The position numbers and the translations under genes are program-made. Below, in pieces: positions 46,276 through 57,538 of a stretch of 64,000 bases of DNA. The stretch is from Zea mays (lineage: Eukaryota > Streptophyta > Magnoliopsida > Poales > Poaceae). Each line of letters opens with the position of its first letter. Position 1 is the stretch's first letter. The DNA lies in the NCBI RefSeq assembly GCF_902167145.1, contig NC_050096.1:77186683-77250682 (forward strand), in the 5' to 3' direction. Under the pieces are notes generated by a model. The model worked only from the letters and a program-made list of their open reading frames with translations. It was not told the origin of the DNA and ran no database searches.

Positions 46276-47835
46276 TCACCGAATCTCACTGATCTTTTCA
46301 TCATTCTTCTGCGCTTCTTTGATTTCTCGCTCCAAGGTAGGTTCCAACTCAACTGTGACTCCTCGCGAATTATTCAGAAACCCGAGACTCAACCTGTCAA
46401 ACTCCTTGGCCAACTCATAAGGCATCGGACGAGCGACCATCAGATTGACTTGACTCTTCCTGCTCAAAGCATCTGCCACTACGTTCGCTTTGCTCGGATG
46501 GTAATGAATCTCCAACTCATAGTCTTTGATCAGCTCTAACCATCTTCGCTGCCTCATATTCAATTCTGACTGAGTGAATATGTACTTCAGACTCTTGTGG
46601 TCTGTGTAAATATCGCATTTCTGTCCATACAGATAGTGCCTCCATGTCTTCAGTGCGTGAACCACTGCTGCCAACTCTAGGTCATGGATTGGGTAGTTCT
46701 TCTCATGAACCTTCAGCTGTCGGGACGAGTAAGCCACAACTCTTCCCTCTTGCATCAATACGCATCCCAAACCTGTGTAACAAGCATCACAGTACACAGA
46801 GAAGGGCTTGTGCACATCAGGCAAGACTAGGACAGGCGCTGTTGTCAACTTCTCTTTCAGCGCTTCGAAGGCCTCTTGACATTTCTGGGTCCACTTGAAC
46901 TCAAACTTGTTGCCTAGCAACGCTGTCATTGGTTTCGCAATCTTCGAAAACCCTTCAATGAATCGCCGATAATATCCGGCCATTCCAATGAAGCTCTTGA
47001 TTCCTCGAGCATCCGTTGGCGCTTTCCAGTTCAGAATGTCTGCCACTTTCTTCGGATCCACAGCCAATCCTTCTTTGTTGATTATGTGACCCAAGAACAG
47101 GACTTCATTGATCCAGAATTCACATTTGCTCAACTTTGCATACAACTGGTGCTCTCGCAATCTCTGCAATACCATCCTCAAATGATCTGCATGTTTTTCT
47201 TCGCTTTGAGAATAAACCAGAATGTCATCAATGAATACCACCACAAACTTATCAAGGTAATCCATGAATACACTGTTCATCAAGTTCATGAAAAACACTG
47301 GTGCATTGGTCAAACCAAAAGACATCACTGTGAACTCATATAACCCACACTTGGTAGTGAATGCCGTCTTCGGAATGTCCGAAGGTTGGATCCTGAGCTG
47401 ATGATAACCTGACCTCAGATCGATCTTGGAGAACACACTGGCTCCTCTCAACTGGTCGAACAGATCTTCTATTCTGGGCAAAGGGTACTTATTCTTGATC
47501 GTGACTTCATTCAAAGCTCGATAATCGATACACATCCTTTTGGTGCCATCTTTCTTTTCCATGAACAAGACGGGGGCGGCCCAAGGCGAGGTGCTTGGCC
47601 GGATGTAACCTTTCTCTGATAGCTCATCAATCTGCTTCTTAAGCTCAACCAACTCTGGTCTGGATATTCTGTAAGCTCTCTTAAAGATAGGGGCGGTTCC
47701 AGGAAGAAGCTCTATGGCAAACTCAACTTTCCGCTCTAGTGGCATACCCGGTAAGTCCTTTGGAAACACGTCTGGAAATTCAGACACAACCTTGATACTC
47801 TCAATTGGGTCTACTTCACTGCTATCGACAGCCAT
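46276..47835 (-). pseudogene. chromovirus reverse transcriptase and RNase H
   Basis: RT blocks: [32 protein letters not shown] and the catalytic FIDDILVYS. RNase [25 protein letters not shown] and [10 protein letters not shown], with the acidic residues present. The region starts right after TAG 47836-47838 and ends in TGA 46276-46278; both are in frame with the neighbours, so they are nonsense changes in one polyprotein. Confidence 0.93.
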
Positions 47836-49413
47836 CTAATAACAACTTCCTCTCTTCGGCTCAGGCGGGACTAACTCGGTCACCACTTCCTCTCCTAGTG
47901 GGGACACTAACTTGATTGTCCTTTTATCACAACTGATAACTGCATGATACTTATCTAGCCAATTCATCCCTAGGATGACATCTATTCCCTGAGTACCCAT
48001 TACTATAAGGTTAGCGGGAAACGCTATCCCCCTTATTTCCACACTTACATTCAAACATATGCTATCAGCTCGAATTCTACCACCGGCTGAGTCAATTTGA
48101 ATGGGGGTTGACATGGTAGTAATTGGAAGATTATGTGCTTCTACCCATGATGCAGTAATGAAAGAATGTGTTGCTCCAGTATCAAATAACACTTCTGCAA
48201 TATGGGAGTCGACTGGGAACATACCTACTATCATGCCGGGGGTCTCCTGAACTGCTTCAGCCTCCAAGTGGTTCAGTCTTCCATGATTGTAACGTGGCTG
48301 AGAGCGGTAGCCTGCTCCAGGCTGAGACACATTCTGCTTTGCTGGGGCATTGGGGCCTGACTGCTGCTGGGCTGCCTTCTTCGGGCATTGCATCACCCAG
48401 TGGCCATGCTCCCCACAGTGGAAACATGCCCTGTTTCCAACCTGAGCTGGTGCTGCCTGACTGTTCTGCTGGTTTGCTGGGGCAGGAAGACGAGGTGTCT
48501 GCTGATTCTGCCTCTGAAACTGACCTCCTGACTGATTGCTCTGACGGTTCTGGTACTGATGCTGAGGATACTGCCTTTGGAACTGCTGAGGTTGATTGCC
48601 TGAGAAACGAGGACGGTTGCTGCTTCCAGGCTGGGGTCCACTGATCTTGCGCTTACGATCCTCCATCTCCTTACGCTTCCTTTCTATCATGATTGCTCTG
48701 TCAATCAGGTGCTGGAATGTCGGGAAGGTATGATTCATCAGTTGGTACTGAAGAGGGTCAACCAAGCCTCTCAAGAAACGGTACTGTCGCTTGGCGTCGG
48801 TGTTGACATCTTCAGGAGCATAGCGAGACAATTGCAGAAACCTGTCCCGGTACTCACTGACAGATGATGACCCTTGCTTATGGGCCAGAAACTCCTCCTT
48901 CTTCACTGTCATCAGACCTGCAGGCACATGGTACTGACGAAAGCTACCTCTGAACTCTTCCCAAGTGATGGCATCGGGGTTGGCATGGGTGGCGAGATAA
49001 GATTCCCACCATGATTGGGCTGCTCCTCTCAACAGACGGGGACCATACAGAACTTTCTCTCTGTCATCGCACTGAGCGGTATGCAACTCCCGCTCCACAG
49101 TGCGTAGCCAATCTTCAGCATCCATGGGGTCAGAAGAGTGAGCAAACGTTGGTGGATGACCTCTCATGAATTCAGCACGCTTGTCTCTGGGCATCTGAGG
49201 CTGAGGTGGAGCCTGTTGTTGCTGCTGCTGCTGCTGCTGAATGGCGGCCAGAGTCTGACCGATGGCTTGAACCGCTTGAGTCTGCATCAGAAACATCTGC
49301 TCGATCGACATCGGGGGCGGGGGCGGCAGGTGCTGCTGCTGGGGCACCTCATCCTGCGGAGCGTCTCGCTCCTGCTGAGCACGCCTTCCTCCTCTGCGCC
49401 TGTTCTCTGACAT
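47836..49413 (-). pseudogene. chromovirus gag and aspartic protease
   Basis: Met at 49413 (MSENRRRGGRR) is chosen because it follows a splice-acceptor-like TTGCATTCTGCAG and begins the usual Arg-rich gag start. A Gln-rich stretch, the capsid domain (WLRTVERELHTAQCDD; EEFRGSFRQYHVP) and the zinc knuckle CFHCGEHGHWVMQC follow. The protease has VLFDTGATHSFI. The frame stops at TAG 47836-47838, in register with the following pol ORF. Confidence 0.93.
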
Positions 49414-49815
49414 CTGCAGAATGCAACCACACATCAAAACTGATCTGGCAAATCTTGCAGCATAAGAAAAGAGTATAGAATTCTTCAACAGCACTGAACA
49501 GATGAGCATCTTCACTGATCTCCAACACAGACCACACAGCTTCTCAGATAAAGATGAAAGTGGAATAAAGGTTTCCCAACTACATAACTAACTCCATTAA
49601 CATAATATGTAAACCAAAATGCAGGGGGTACCCACACTCTGGTGACAGTCATTACAAAAATCCAAACCAAACATAGTTCATCATGACAAACATAGATGCA
49701 CAGGATATAGCAAACTACCCTGTCTAACTAAGACTAACTAAGACCGAGACTAACGCTAAGACTGTAGCTTCTACGTATATATTTTGTATTAATTACAAGA
49801 TCCAACTCTAACGAT

Positions 49816-50829
49816 CTATGGTTCTAGATTTATCTTGGTCTTGCAGTCGGTATTTCCATAAGACTGGCGTCCACGCCGAGGTGAGCGGTACGGGTGCTGA
49901 GTCCCAACGGGGGCGGGGGAACCATCATCCAAGTGACGACGTTCCGCGCGCTCAGCCCGCAGCAGGGCGATCTCAGCACGAGCCCTACTCAGCTCGTCTA
50001 GTGCATGGTCCAGCTCCGTGTTTAGCACGGCGGCTAGGTTGACTGTGCTGCTCAACCGAGGATTGTCCTCACCAGCAGGTGAAACAATCACGCCTCCTGT
50101 GCTGCCAGATGGACGGCGGGGGTAATACTTCAGGTCGAGACCGTCAGCTACCCCACCGAGAACCGAGCAGTAGTGCGAAAGCGCACGCCGTGCAGCGTCT
50201 TGCATGGCTGCCTCAGCTGAGTCCCGCTCAGAGATAGAATAGTGCTCTGAGCAGGCCTCTGCGCCCTGGAGACTGTTCTCCGGACGGCGCACCAAGCAGG
50301 TCGCCTCCCAGCGGTCCGGGTAAACCCCGCGACTATGCTGGTAGACCACACAGCGATACTTGATGGACCAAGTACGCCGGTTAAGTGTCTGACGTAGCAG
50401 GGTGTCGAGCGCGTCGTGGAAGTGACACCCGCGAGCAGCGTCGCGAGTGATGGGTCGAGCAACCCATCCTTCCGGCTCATGGTCAGCAGGGAAGTCGGTG
50501 TCGTGGCTCGGGCTGTCGTCACCACCTCCGTCGTCTGGATCTCCTCCAGCAGCTACTCCAGAGGCTGGGGCGCCCACTGGTGGTGCAGGGGGCGCCTCCA
50601 GGGGAAGCACAGGAGAGAAGCTCCTCACAGACTCTATCTCCTGCTGGAGCGAGAAGGAAGAGCCCTGCTGCTCCTGTCGTCGACGTTCCTGCTCCTCATG
50701 CAGGCGGTGGTGCAGTCTCTACAAGTGGCTGGACTGTCCGGCCACGGGACGGCGAAGCGGACGCTCAGCAAGGCGGGAGGGTAAGAAGGGGATGACGGAC
50801 TTTCGTGCAGTGTGTCTAAGTCGAGCCAT
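49816..50829 (-). pseudogene. extra ORF between PBS and gag; N-terminus like histone H3 tail
   Basis: 337 codons from ATG 50829 to the stop at 49816, with one in-frame TAG at 50719-50721 (codon 37). The start MARLRHTARKS aligns without gaps to the histone H3 N-terminus, identical at M, A, R, T, A, R, K, S, with Lys9-Ser10 in register. Then follow a basic Arg/Pro segment, a Pro/Ala-rich linker, and a folded-looking domain near codons 145-225 (RWEATCLVRR; RDSAEAAMQDAARRALSHY, faintly like the last helix of a dsRNA-binding domain). A coiled-coil heptad stretch (LDELSRARAEIALLRAE) and a basic end close it. The ATG follows an acceptor-like TTTTGTAG. Similar extra ORFs occur in some plant Tekay-type elements; I know no assigned function. 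Confidence 0.65.
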
Positions 50830-51073
50830 CTACAAAAGACACCGCAAGCAAAAGAGTGAGAACAGAATTAATATTACCAGCAAATAATGAATCATGAATA
50901 AATGAAGGATTAGAATAAAACACAATTTTCAGCAAGGTATAATATATAGTAGAACATAGGTTTGGTCGGTATGACCAACTTTTGAAGGGGTACCAAAGTC
51001 AAGGCAGGGACAGAGGTCTATAGTTCTTAGAACGACCATTCTGCTCTAGGTTAGCGGTCCTACAGTCAGCACG

Positions 51074-51085
51074 GCTTTGATACCA
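51074..51085 (-). other. primer-binding site (initiator Met tRNA)
   Basis: The minus strand reads TGGTATCAAAGC four bases inside the 5' LTR, differing from the usual iMet-tRNA match (TGGTATCAGAGC) at one place. Confidence 0.85.
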
Positions 51086-51089
51086 CTTA

Positions 51090-54007
51090 TGTCACACCCG
51101 GTTTTAGAAGGTAAACCGAATGCGAACCATGTACGTGCCAGGATCAGTTATTCACGTACACAGCAGTTACATAACATGGACATCATCACACAGTGCTCAA
51201 AATAGTATTAAAAGGGAAATAATAGTCGATTACATCATGCGTCTGAGACATCCATATAGTCCTTACAATAAATCAAAGTGTGAAAACGAAACGTAGATAA
51301 CCGCGGCCTTCACAGGCAGCCAACTGGGGGTTGCCGCTAACCCACACCTAGAACTCGTCGTAGTCCTGGAACTCCTGGAAGTCTCCTTCCACAGCTTCAT
51401 CTTCTCCCGAGCAGTGGTTGCAATGCTGACAACCTGGGGGGGGGGGTTGGTGTGTAGAGCAAGGGTGAGTACACATCAACATACTCAGCAAGTATCCTAT
51501 TTGGCTGTAGTGGACTAGCTTTATGTGGGGATAAGTCAAGCAGTTGCTTTTAGTTGGTCAGATTATTATTTACTAATAGAAAGCCAGGTTTTAGCATTAA
51601 CCCAAGTTATTAGCCCGATGTACCCTTTCCAAACGGAAAGAATACCGCTTACCAGCACCATAGTCATCACCAAAACCATCAGTCTCATTGTCACCTGTAA
51701 ACCAAAATGTCTCTGATCAAGTACCACTAATCATTGGAGCTCCCTTGGCCGCTCATAACCGCGAGCACGGCTGATATATCAGTTTTCAAACACTCTGCAG
51801 AGGTTGTGCACTTTACCCACAAGCCGTGATTCCCTCTCTGCCCGGAGAGAGCTACTCCCCATTGACCACTACCTAGGTGGTCCAGCAGGGCATCACTACG
51901 TAGCCTTTACAAAGATTCCCCGAGGCTGTAGCCGCCCGTTAGGTTTCCTAAATGTACCGCACTCCTCCCCAAGGGACAAATCAACCTTGGCAGAGCGAGC
52001 CGCATACACCGAGCCCCATTGACGGCACAACGGCTAAGCGAACTACACCCCGGTTCCTCTAATTACTCAGCTAAGGGCGTCCCACTCCACCCTCATGGTT
52101 GCACTGTTTTCCCGGGCGGTCATCCATAGAACAGGTCCTTACAGAGAGGCACTCGAGAAACCGCTCGAGCCCCCTTGAAGGTCACAAGTATAACATCTTA
52201 ATAAAAGAGGGGAAAACAGCGTATCATAAATAATTCTCATCATGTTCATTGATTAGAGTGGAGCAATAGCATAAAGCTAACCAATAATAATCCGACCCAA
52301 GTAGGTAAACAAGGACATGGATAACTAAAGCTAGTCAATCCTTAGGTATAAATGTGTAATGCGGGAGGTGAATTAAAGAATGATTAGGACAGAGATAGGT
52401 CAAAGGACACTTGCCTCCACCAACCGACTGCTGCTCAGGGGCTTCTCCTGCGAGTTCTTCGGGCTCTCCAACCGGATCGTTCTCTATGCGATTGCAAGCA
52501 TACATACATCCATCCATTCAAATTAGGAAACAAACAGTATACCATACAAGAGAACAAAATAAAGTAAATATGCATAGAATATCACATACGATGATGAATT
52601 TACCATGGTTAGAAAGAAATGAGAAAAGGTCTCGCGAGAGTTAAAGCTTATGCCCGAGACACACTACGGGTTGGTGAATATCTAGACGTCACGTGTTCTA
52701 GTTCCAATTGGTTCTAACAAAAGAATTAGCTACATGCACTAATGTAAACGTGACCACTTTTAGTAGATTAACATTGAATAAGATAGACGATTAGCTATAC
52801 AAATTAACTAACGTAACCAATTTCCAAATTTGGACTCCTATCTTATTAATATAAACAACGTGATTAGCGCATATAGGATACGGGGGGGTAGACGAGGCTA
52901 GGGGGTAGACGATCGTGTCGCGAGCACGACGAGCTACGCCAGAACGTTGTGCGAACACGCGCGCGCGCAAAGTCACACTTAACGTGCTGCGAACGAGTCG
53001 CGCACGTGTCGGGGCCGTGCGCTGGCCAAGCTCGAGGCCGCGCGCCGAAGGCACGCTTGGTCGAGCTCGAGGCCACGCCGAGGGCCGACGCGACGCGAGC
53101 AAGGCACAGCGGGGCGAGGACACGGTCGGGCGAGGGCACGGCCGAGGCCGAGAGCGGGGGCGGTCGGGCCGGGGTCGGGGCGGTTGAACCGGGGGGGCGA
53201 GCCGGGCGAGCAGGGGGCGGGGGCCGCACCGGGGCCGAGCCGGGGGCCGCGCGCCGGCGAGCAGGGGCGGGCGGGATCGCCGCCGCGGGCCGGGGAGGGG
53301 CGGGGGAGCGCCGCCGCGGGGCCGGGGAGGGGCGGGGTCGCGCCACCGACGGGGGCGGGGGCGGGGTCGCCGCCGCGGTAGGGGACGGGCGGGGCCGGCC
53401 GCGCCGCCGGCGAGCGGGGAAGGGCAGGGGCGCGCGCGAGCAGGAAAAAAAGAGGGGCGCGCGCGGGGGAGGAAGAAGAGGAGAGAGAGAGAAGAGAAGG
53501 GGAGGGGAGCTCACCTCGGGGTCCAAAATCCGGTGATCGCCGTCTCCAATTCCTAGGGCACCACGGGGAGAGAGAGGTGGAAGAGGGAGAGGGGAGGTTG
53601 CTGCGCGGGAGATCCAAATGAGAGGGAGAGAGAGAGGAGGGGGCGCATGGGGGGGGGTGTGGGCGCCAGGGGCGCGCAGGGCCGGGCAGGGGCGGGCTGG
53701 GTTGGGCCGGGCCACTTCGCGGATCGAAAACCCACGACGTGCATGACCACTAAACGGAATTAAATCGCGAATCGAAATCCGGAACGGAACGAGCCGAACA
53801 CTCAACATCAGACAAAGAAATGTGCTTCGGCATGATGCAACACCCATGATACTTAGGTTTTGGTTTATACATGACACGGATACCTGTCGCTATACTGGTT
53901 TGAAATTGGGTAGAAGGAGCAAAACGGGGAAAGAGAAAAGAGAGTAACGCCCGAATTTGGTGAGAGAAAAGAAGAAAAAATTCTACCCCCAAATTCAGGG
54001 CGTTACA
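51090..54007 (-). repeat. 5' LTR of chromovirus (2918 bp)
   Basis: Near-identical partner of 41931-44862. GC-rich part at 52900-53720. Confidence 0.95.
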
Positions 54008-54012
54008 ACTAG

Positions 54013-56060
54013 CCTACTAAAATAAAGCTAAAAATATTTAGATATAACTAAATGATCTAATTAATATAGACCAAATAAGTATGAAAATAACTAATAAGTT
54101 GTGTTAAAAAGTACAATACTCAAAACATACCCCTAATGAGTTGTGTTAAAAGTATCTTTGTTCTGGTTCTTGATGAGAAATTTATCCATTCTATCCCTAT
54201 AAACTAAAAAATAATTTTATCAATTAACCTAGCAAATAATTGACCAATCCAAAATACCAAAGTATAAAACTTAATCTCTTAGTGAAAGGCAATCTATGTT
54301 TAGCAAGTTAAGAATTATATAAAGTCTAGATTCTAGAGGGAAGATAAATGACGTCGATTGAAAAGAAAAAGGGCAAGGCACAGTCTTGAAATGACACTAC
54401 AGACTACACCGATCCTCCAGCCCTTGCCACGCTTTTTCTTTTGTATCTCGTGGGTCATGGCTTGCAGTGCAGCCTATAGTGTGCACTGCAGGACAGTGTG
54501 TCTAGCGTCTTGACCTGCTTACACCAACATGTGACTCTCTGTTGGCTGCTGCATACTCGCCTTGTTGCCGGCACCACGACCGGGGGCTGCAGCCCAAGCA
54601 GTCCCAGGTTCAAATCCGCCCCTGGTACTGCTTGTTTAGTAGTGAAGACAGAGACTGTAGTGAAAACAGACCACCACCTGTATTCTTTCAGGTGTTAGAA
54701 ATGTAAATTTTTGCTTTCTGGTTATGTGTGTTCCTCTTGCTGCATGGTTATTACCCCACCCCCATCCATCTCGCCTGTGCAGAAATAATAAACATCACTA
54801 AGGTGCGTTAACTGTTTTCTTGATACTGTTGTTTCTATTGTTCTCAAGGTCTTGGATTCAACATAGTACTAGCAGTTTGGAATCACCCGACAGGGATGCT
54901 TTCCATGTAATAAATATTTTTGGAACGTTTCGGATTTAACTTATGTTGTTTCTGTTTCAATCAACATGGTGTCACTATTTGGATTCACCAGTAAGAATAT
55001 TTGCCATTTGGGCTTGTTAATTAGGGTGCAATTTTATATAAAACATGCCTCGTTCACTTGCTTTCCAGTTCTTGATTTCAGATCTCTGAAGCTGATTATG
55101 TACACGTTTTCTTACCACGACTTTTATTCTGCTTTCCGGTTCTCAACGTCTTGGACATTGCCGGTGAGCGCGGTCTCCTCGGCAACTTCTACTGCTAACT
55201 CGGGTGCAAGGTAAGGTACACATATTTCATATAGTTCTCTACACTTTGAGATTGTTGTAAGGATATTTTAAATGTGGTACTTATATTTCATTCAGTTCTA
55301 TACTTTGATTTTGGTGTAGAGATTTAGTTATGTAGAATTTTGCTTGAAGTTGGTATGTTTTTACCGATAGACCAACATCAAGTTGTGTGAAATTGTTAGA
55401 CAGTAAGGTTCATCCATGAATTAGTACACCATGGAATGATCTACAACACTTGTGTCTGAATACAGCAAAAATCATAGAAATTGTGTCTGAATATTCTGTG
55501 TTGCTCGTTACATTGAGTCTGGTAGTCGTTGTTCCACTATATGTTCTGGTAGTCGATGTTCCTATGTACCCATCTGGTAATCGCTTTCAGTCCGTCTAAA
55601 CACAAGTCTTTTTAAGTCTTGTTCTCTATAGATTATTGTTGAATACAGTTGATGCTTGTTTATCTCATATAGTGTTACATGTGTTGCTATATGTGACTAC
55701 ATGGTTCCTTTTAATTTGTTCATTAGTTGCTATATGCAGATGCCCAACAAACTTCCAATCCAGCTGCCGGCAAGGAGATGAGGTTCCCGACGGCGACAAT
55801 TTTCCACTACACAACCGGATTCTTCAGCAGCATATGAATCCGTTGAAGCGCCATGTGACAATGCCACCAAAGAGCAGCAACAAACAAGCTCAAAGTCTTC
55901 GCTAACCACTAATCTCATAAAGCTTGAATTTTCTCATTGCTATGTTTCCTTCTCCTAGCAAAGTTAAGATGTTTACACATTTCTAGCTTATTAGGTCCTT
56001 GTGTGGAATGTGTTTGGACAATGATCTCATTTAAACAATATCAACATGTGTGATATATAA
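54013..56060. other. interior of Helitron-like segment, right part
   Basis: AT-rich DNA with exon-like islands. 55140-55212 is flanked by GT/AG-like signals, and 55740-55904 follows TATATGCAG and reads open in one frame (CPTNFQSSCRQGDEV...). Neither is recognised. Near 54604 GGTTCAAATCC resembles a tRNA B box but has no tRNA fold. Confidence 0.4.
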
Positions 56061-56063
56061 AAA

Positions 56064-56091
56064 CCGTAGCAACGCACGGGCACATACCTAG
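56064..56091 (+). terminator. Helitron 3' hairpin and CTAG end
   Basis: Stem CCGT/ACGG with inner GC pairs, then GCACATACCTAG and a flanking T. This is the transposition terminator of Helitrons, not a transcription terminator. Confidence 0.82.
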
Positions 56092-56274
56092 TGTAAATGA
56101 TTTTAGGTGGATATATTGTACTATATAATCCACCAATTTAATTTATATCTGTATGGTTCTATAGCATCCAACAGTTTAAACTTTACAAAACTTAACCAAC
56201 CAAATCACCCCAACATTCATAACCTCCAATAAATCCACCAAATAAATTGCATCCGGACTTAACACACTAGTACA

Positions 56275-57538
56275 GAGAAACTCTATAGAGGCGGATGTAA
56301 ACCTATTTAGGCCTTGTTTGGTTTGGGGTGACTAAAGTTTAGTCACTTTTAGTCCCTAAAGAAGTAAACATGGTGACTAAAATGGAGTGACTAAACTTTA
56401 GTTCTTTAGTCACCAAGGGGTGACTAAAAGGGACTAAAGTAGAATTTTTACCTTATTTGTCCTCTCCACTTTCTTTTTACAGCAAACATCCACTAATTAA
56501 TAGGGGCAATATAGTCATTATTCACAGTAATTAATGTTCTTTAGTTCGGTTTAGTCACTGGAACCAAACGGAGTACTTTAGCGACTAAACTTTAGTTAGT
56601 CTAGTGACTGAAGGAACCAAACAGGGCCTTATACTATCGTTTTTCAGAAAATTAAGTGTAGGGGACTGAGAACCGCCATTAAAAATATTTGTATAGACGA
56701 GTAACTGAGAACCGCCATTAAAAATCGATTTTCACTAGCAGTCGAGGTAATAAAACCGGCAGAGAAATTCTTTTCTAGGAAACAAAAAATGGGTTTTAAA
56801 ATAACAAAAAACTATTTTAATTAGGCTCCACCTATGACTTATTTCGTGTATATATTGCGGTTTTGCTGCCCACATATTAGAACAACCCGAGTATAAATTG
56901 ACTATTTGAGGTTGTAAATGAATTCAAATTAAAAAGTTATCAACTACAAAGTTTCATAACTTTTGAAGTTCTACAACTTTTATTTTGGTACTTTTTCCAT
57001 CAGAGGTCGTTTGCAAAATTTGCATTTTAAATTTGACAAATTCATATGCAATTTTTGAGAGCCGAAATGATTTCAAATAAGAAAATATCAGCTACTGAAT
57101 TTCATAACTTTTGAAGTTCTACAACTTTTATTTTGGTACTTTTTCCATTGAGGTCGTTTGCAAAATTTGCATTTTAAATTTGACAAATTTAGATGCAAAT
57201 TTTTATAGCCAAAATGATTTCAAATTAAAAAAATATTAACTACAAAGTTTCATAATTTTAGAGATCTACAACTTTTATGTTGGTGGTTTTTTCATACGAG
57301 ATCATTTGAAAAACTCAAAAAAAATCTAGACAAGATTTTTAGTGGCGATTTCTTAAGAAAACCGCATGTAGAAATCGATCTGTACAGATGGTTCCTTATG
57401 AAAACCGCATGTAGAAATCATATTTCTATAGACGGTTTTTTAAGAAACCACCACTAGGAATATCACTGGTGCCTGATAAACGAAACCACATGTAAAAATT
57501 AAACCCCACCGTGGGCTTAGAGCTCTTTTATACTAGTG
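56275..57538. mobile_element. CACTA-type nonautonomous element, copy B
   Basis: CACTAGTACAGAG at the left and TTTATACTAGTG at the right, with ACA on both sides (56272-56274 and 57539-57541). The left end is better preserved here than in copy A. It is enlarged by the Tourist MITE at 56310-56628. Confidence 0.85.
56310..56628. mobile_element. Tourist (PIF/Harbinger) MITE, 319 bp
   Basis: Termini GGCCTTGTTTGGTT and AACCAAACAGGGCC, with target duplication TTA (56307-56309, 56629-56631). Copy A shows the empty site with one TTA near 15136. Confidence 0.93.

Larger units (their letters stand above)
41931..54007 (-). mobile_element. complete Tekay/Del-type chromovirus (Ty3/Gypsy), 12,077 bp
   Basis: LTRs are at 41931-44862 (3') and 51090-54007 (5'), both reading TGTAACGCCC...GGGTGTGACA on the minus strand. 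The target duplication ACTAG is perfect (41926-41930 and 54008-54012). PBS and PPT are in place. Order on the minus strand: 5' LTR, PBS, extra ORF, gag-protease, RT-RNase H, integrase with chromodomain, PPT, 3' LTR. The LTRs differ by a few dozen substitutions or less, mostly transitions, plus small indels in G-rich runs, so insertion was recent. It carries in-frame stops and a lost integrase catalytic residue, so this copy cannot move by itself. Confidence 0.97.
41282..56091 (+). mobile_element. Helitron-like segment with clear 3' end; 5' end uncertain
   Basis: The 3' end is firm: hairpin CCGTAGCAACGCACGG (56064-56079) followed by a terminal CTAG at 56088-56091 and a flanking T, as in grass Helitrons. 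The 5' end is not firm; TCTACTACTACTAC at 41282 after an A is a weak candidate. Inside are a HIPP first exon (41749-41778) and exon-like pieces at 55140-55212 and 55740-55904, consistent with gene-fragment capture. Without the 12-kb chromovirus the segment would be ~2.7 kb, a normal size for a nonautonomous Helitron. Confidence 0.55.

Noticed and set aside
54600..54625. tRNA/SINE-like B box GGTTCAAATCC
   Set aside because: The flanking bases do not form a T arm, and no A box or cloverleaf is present.
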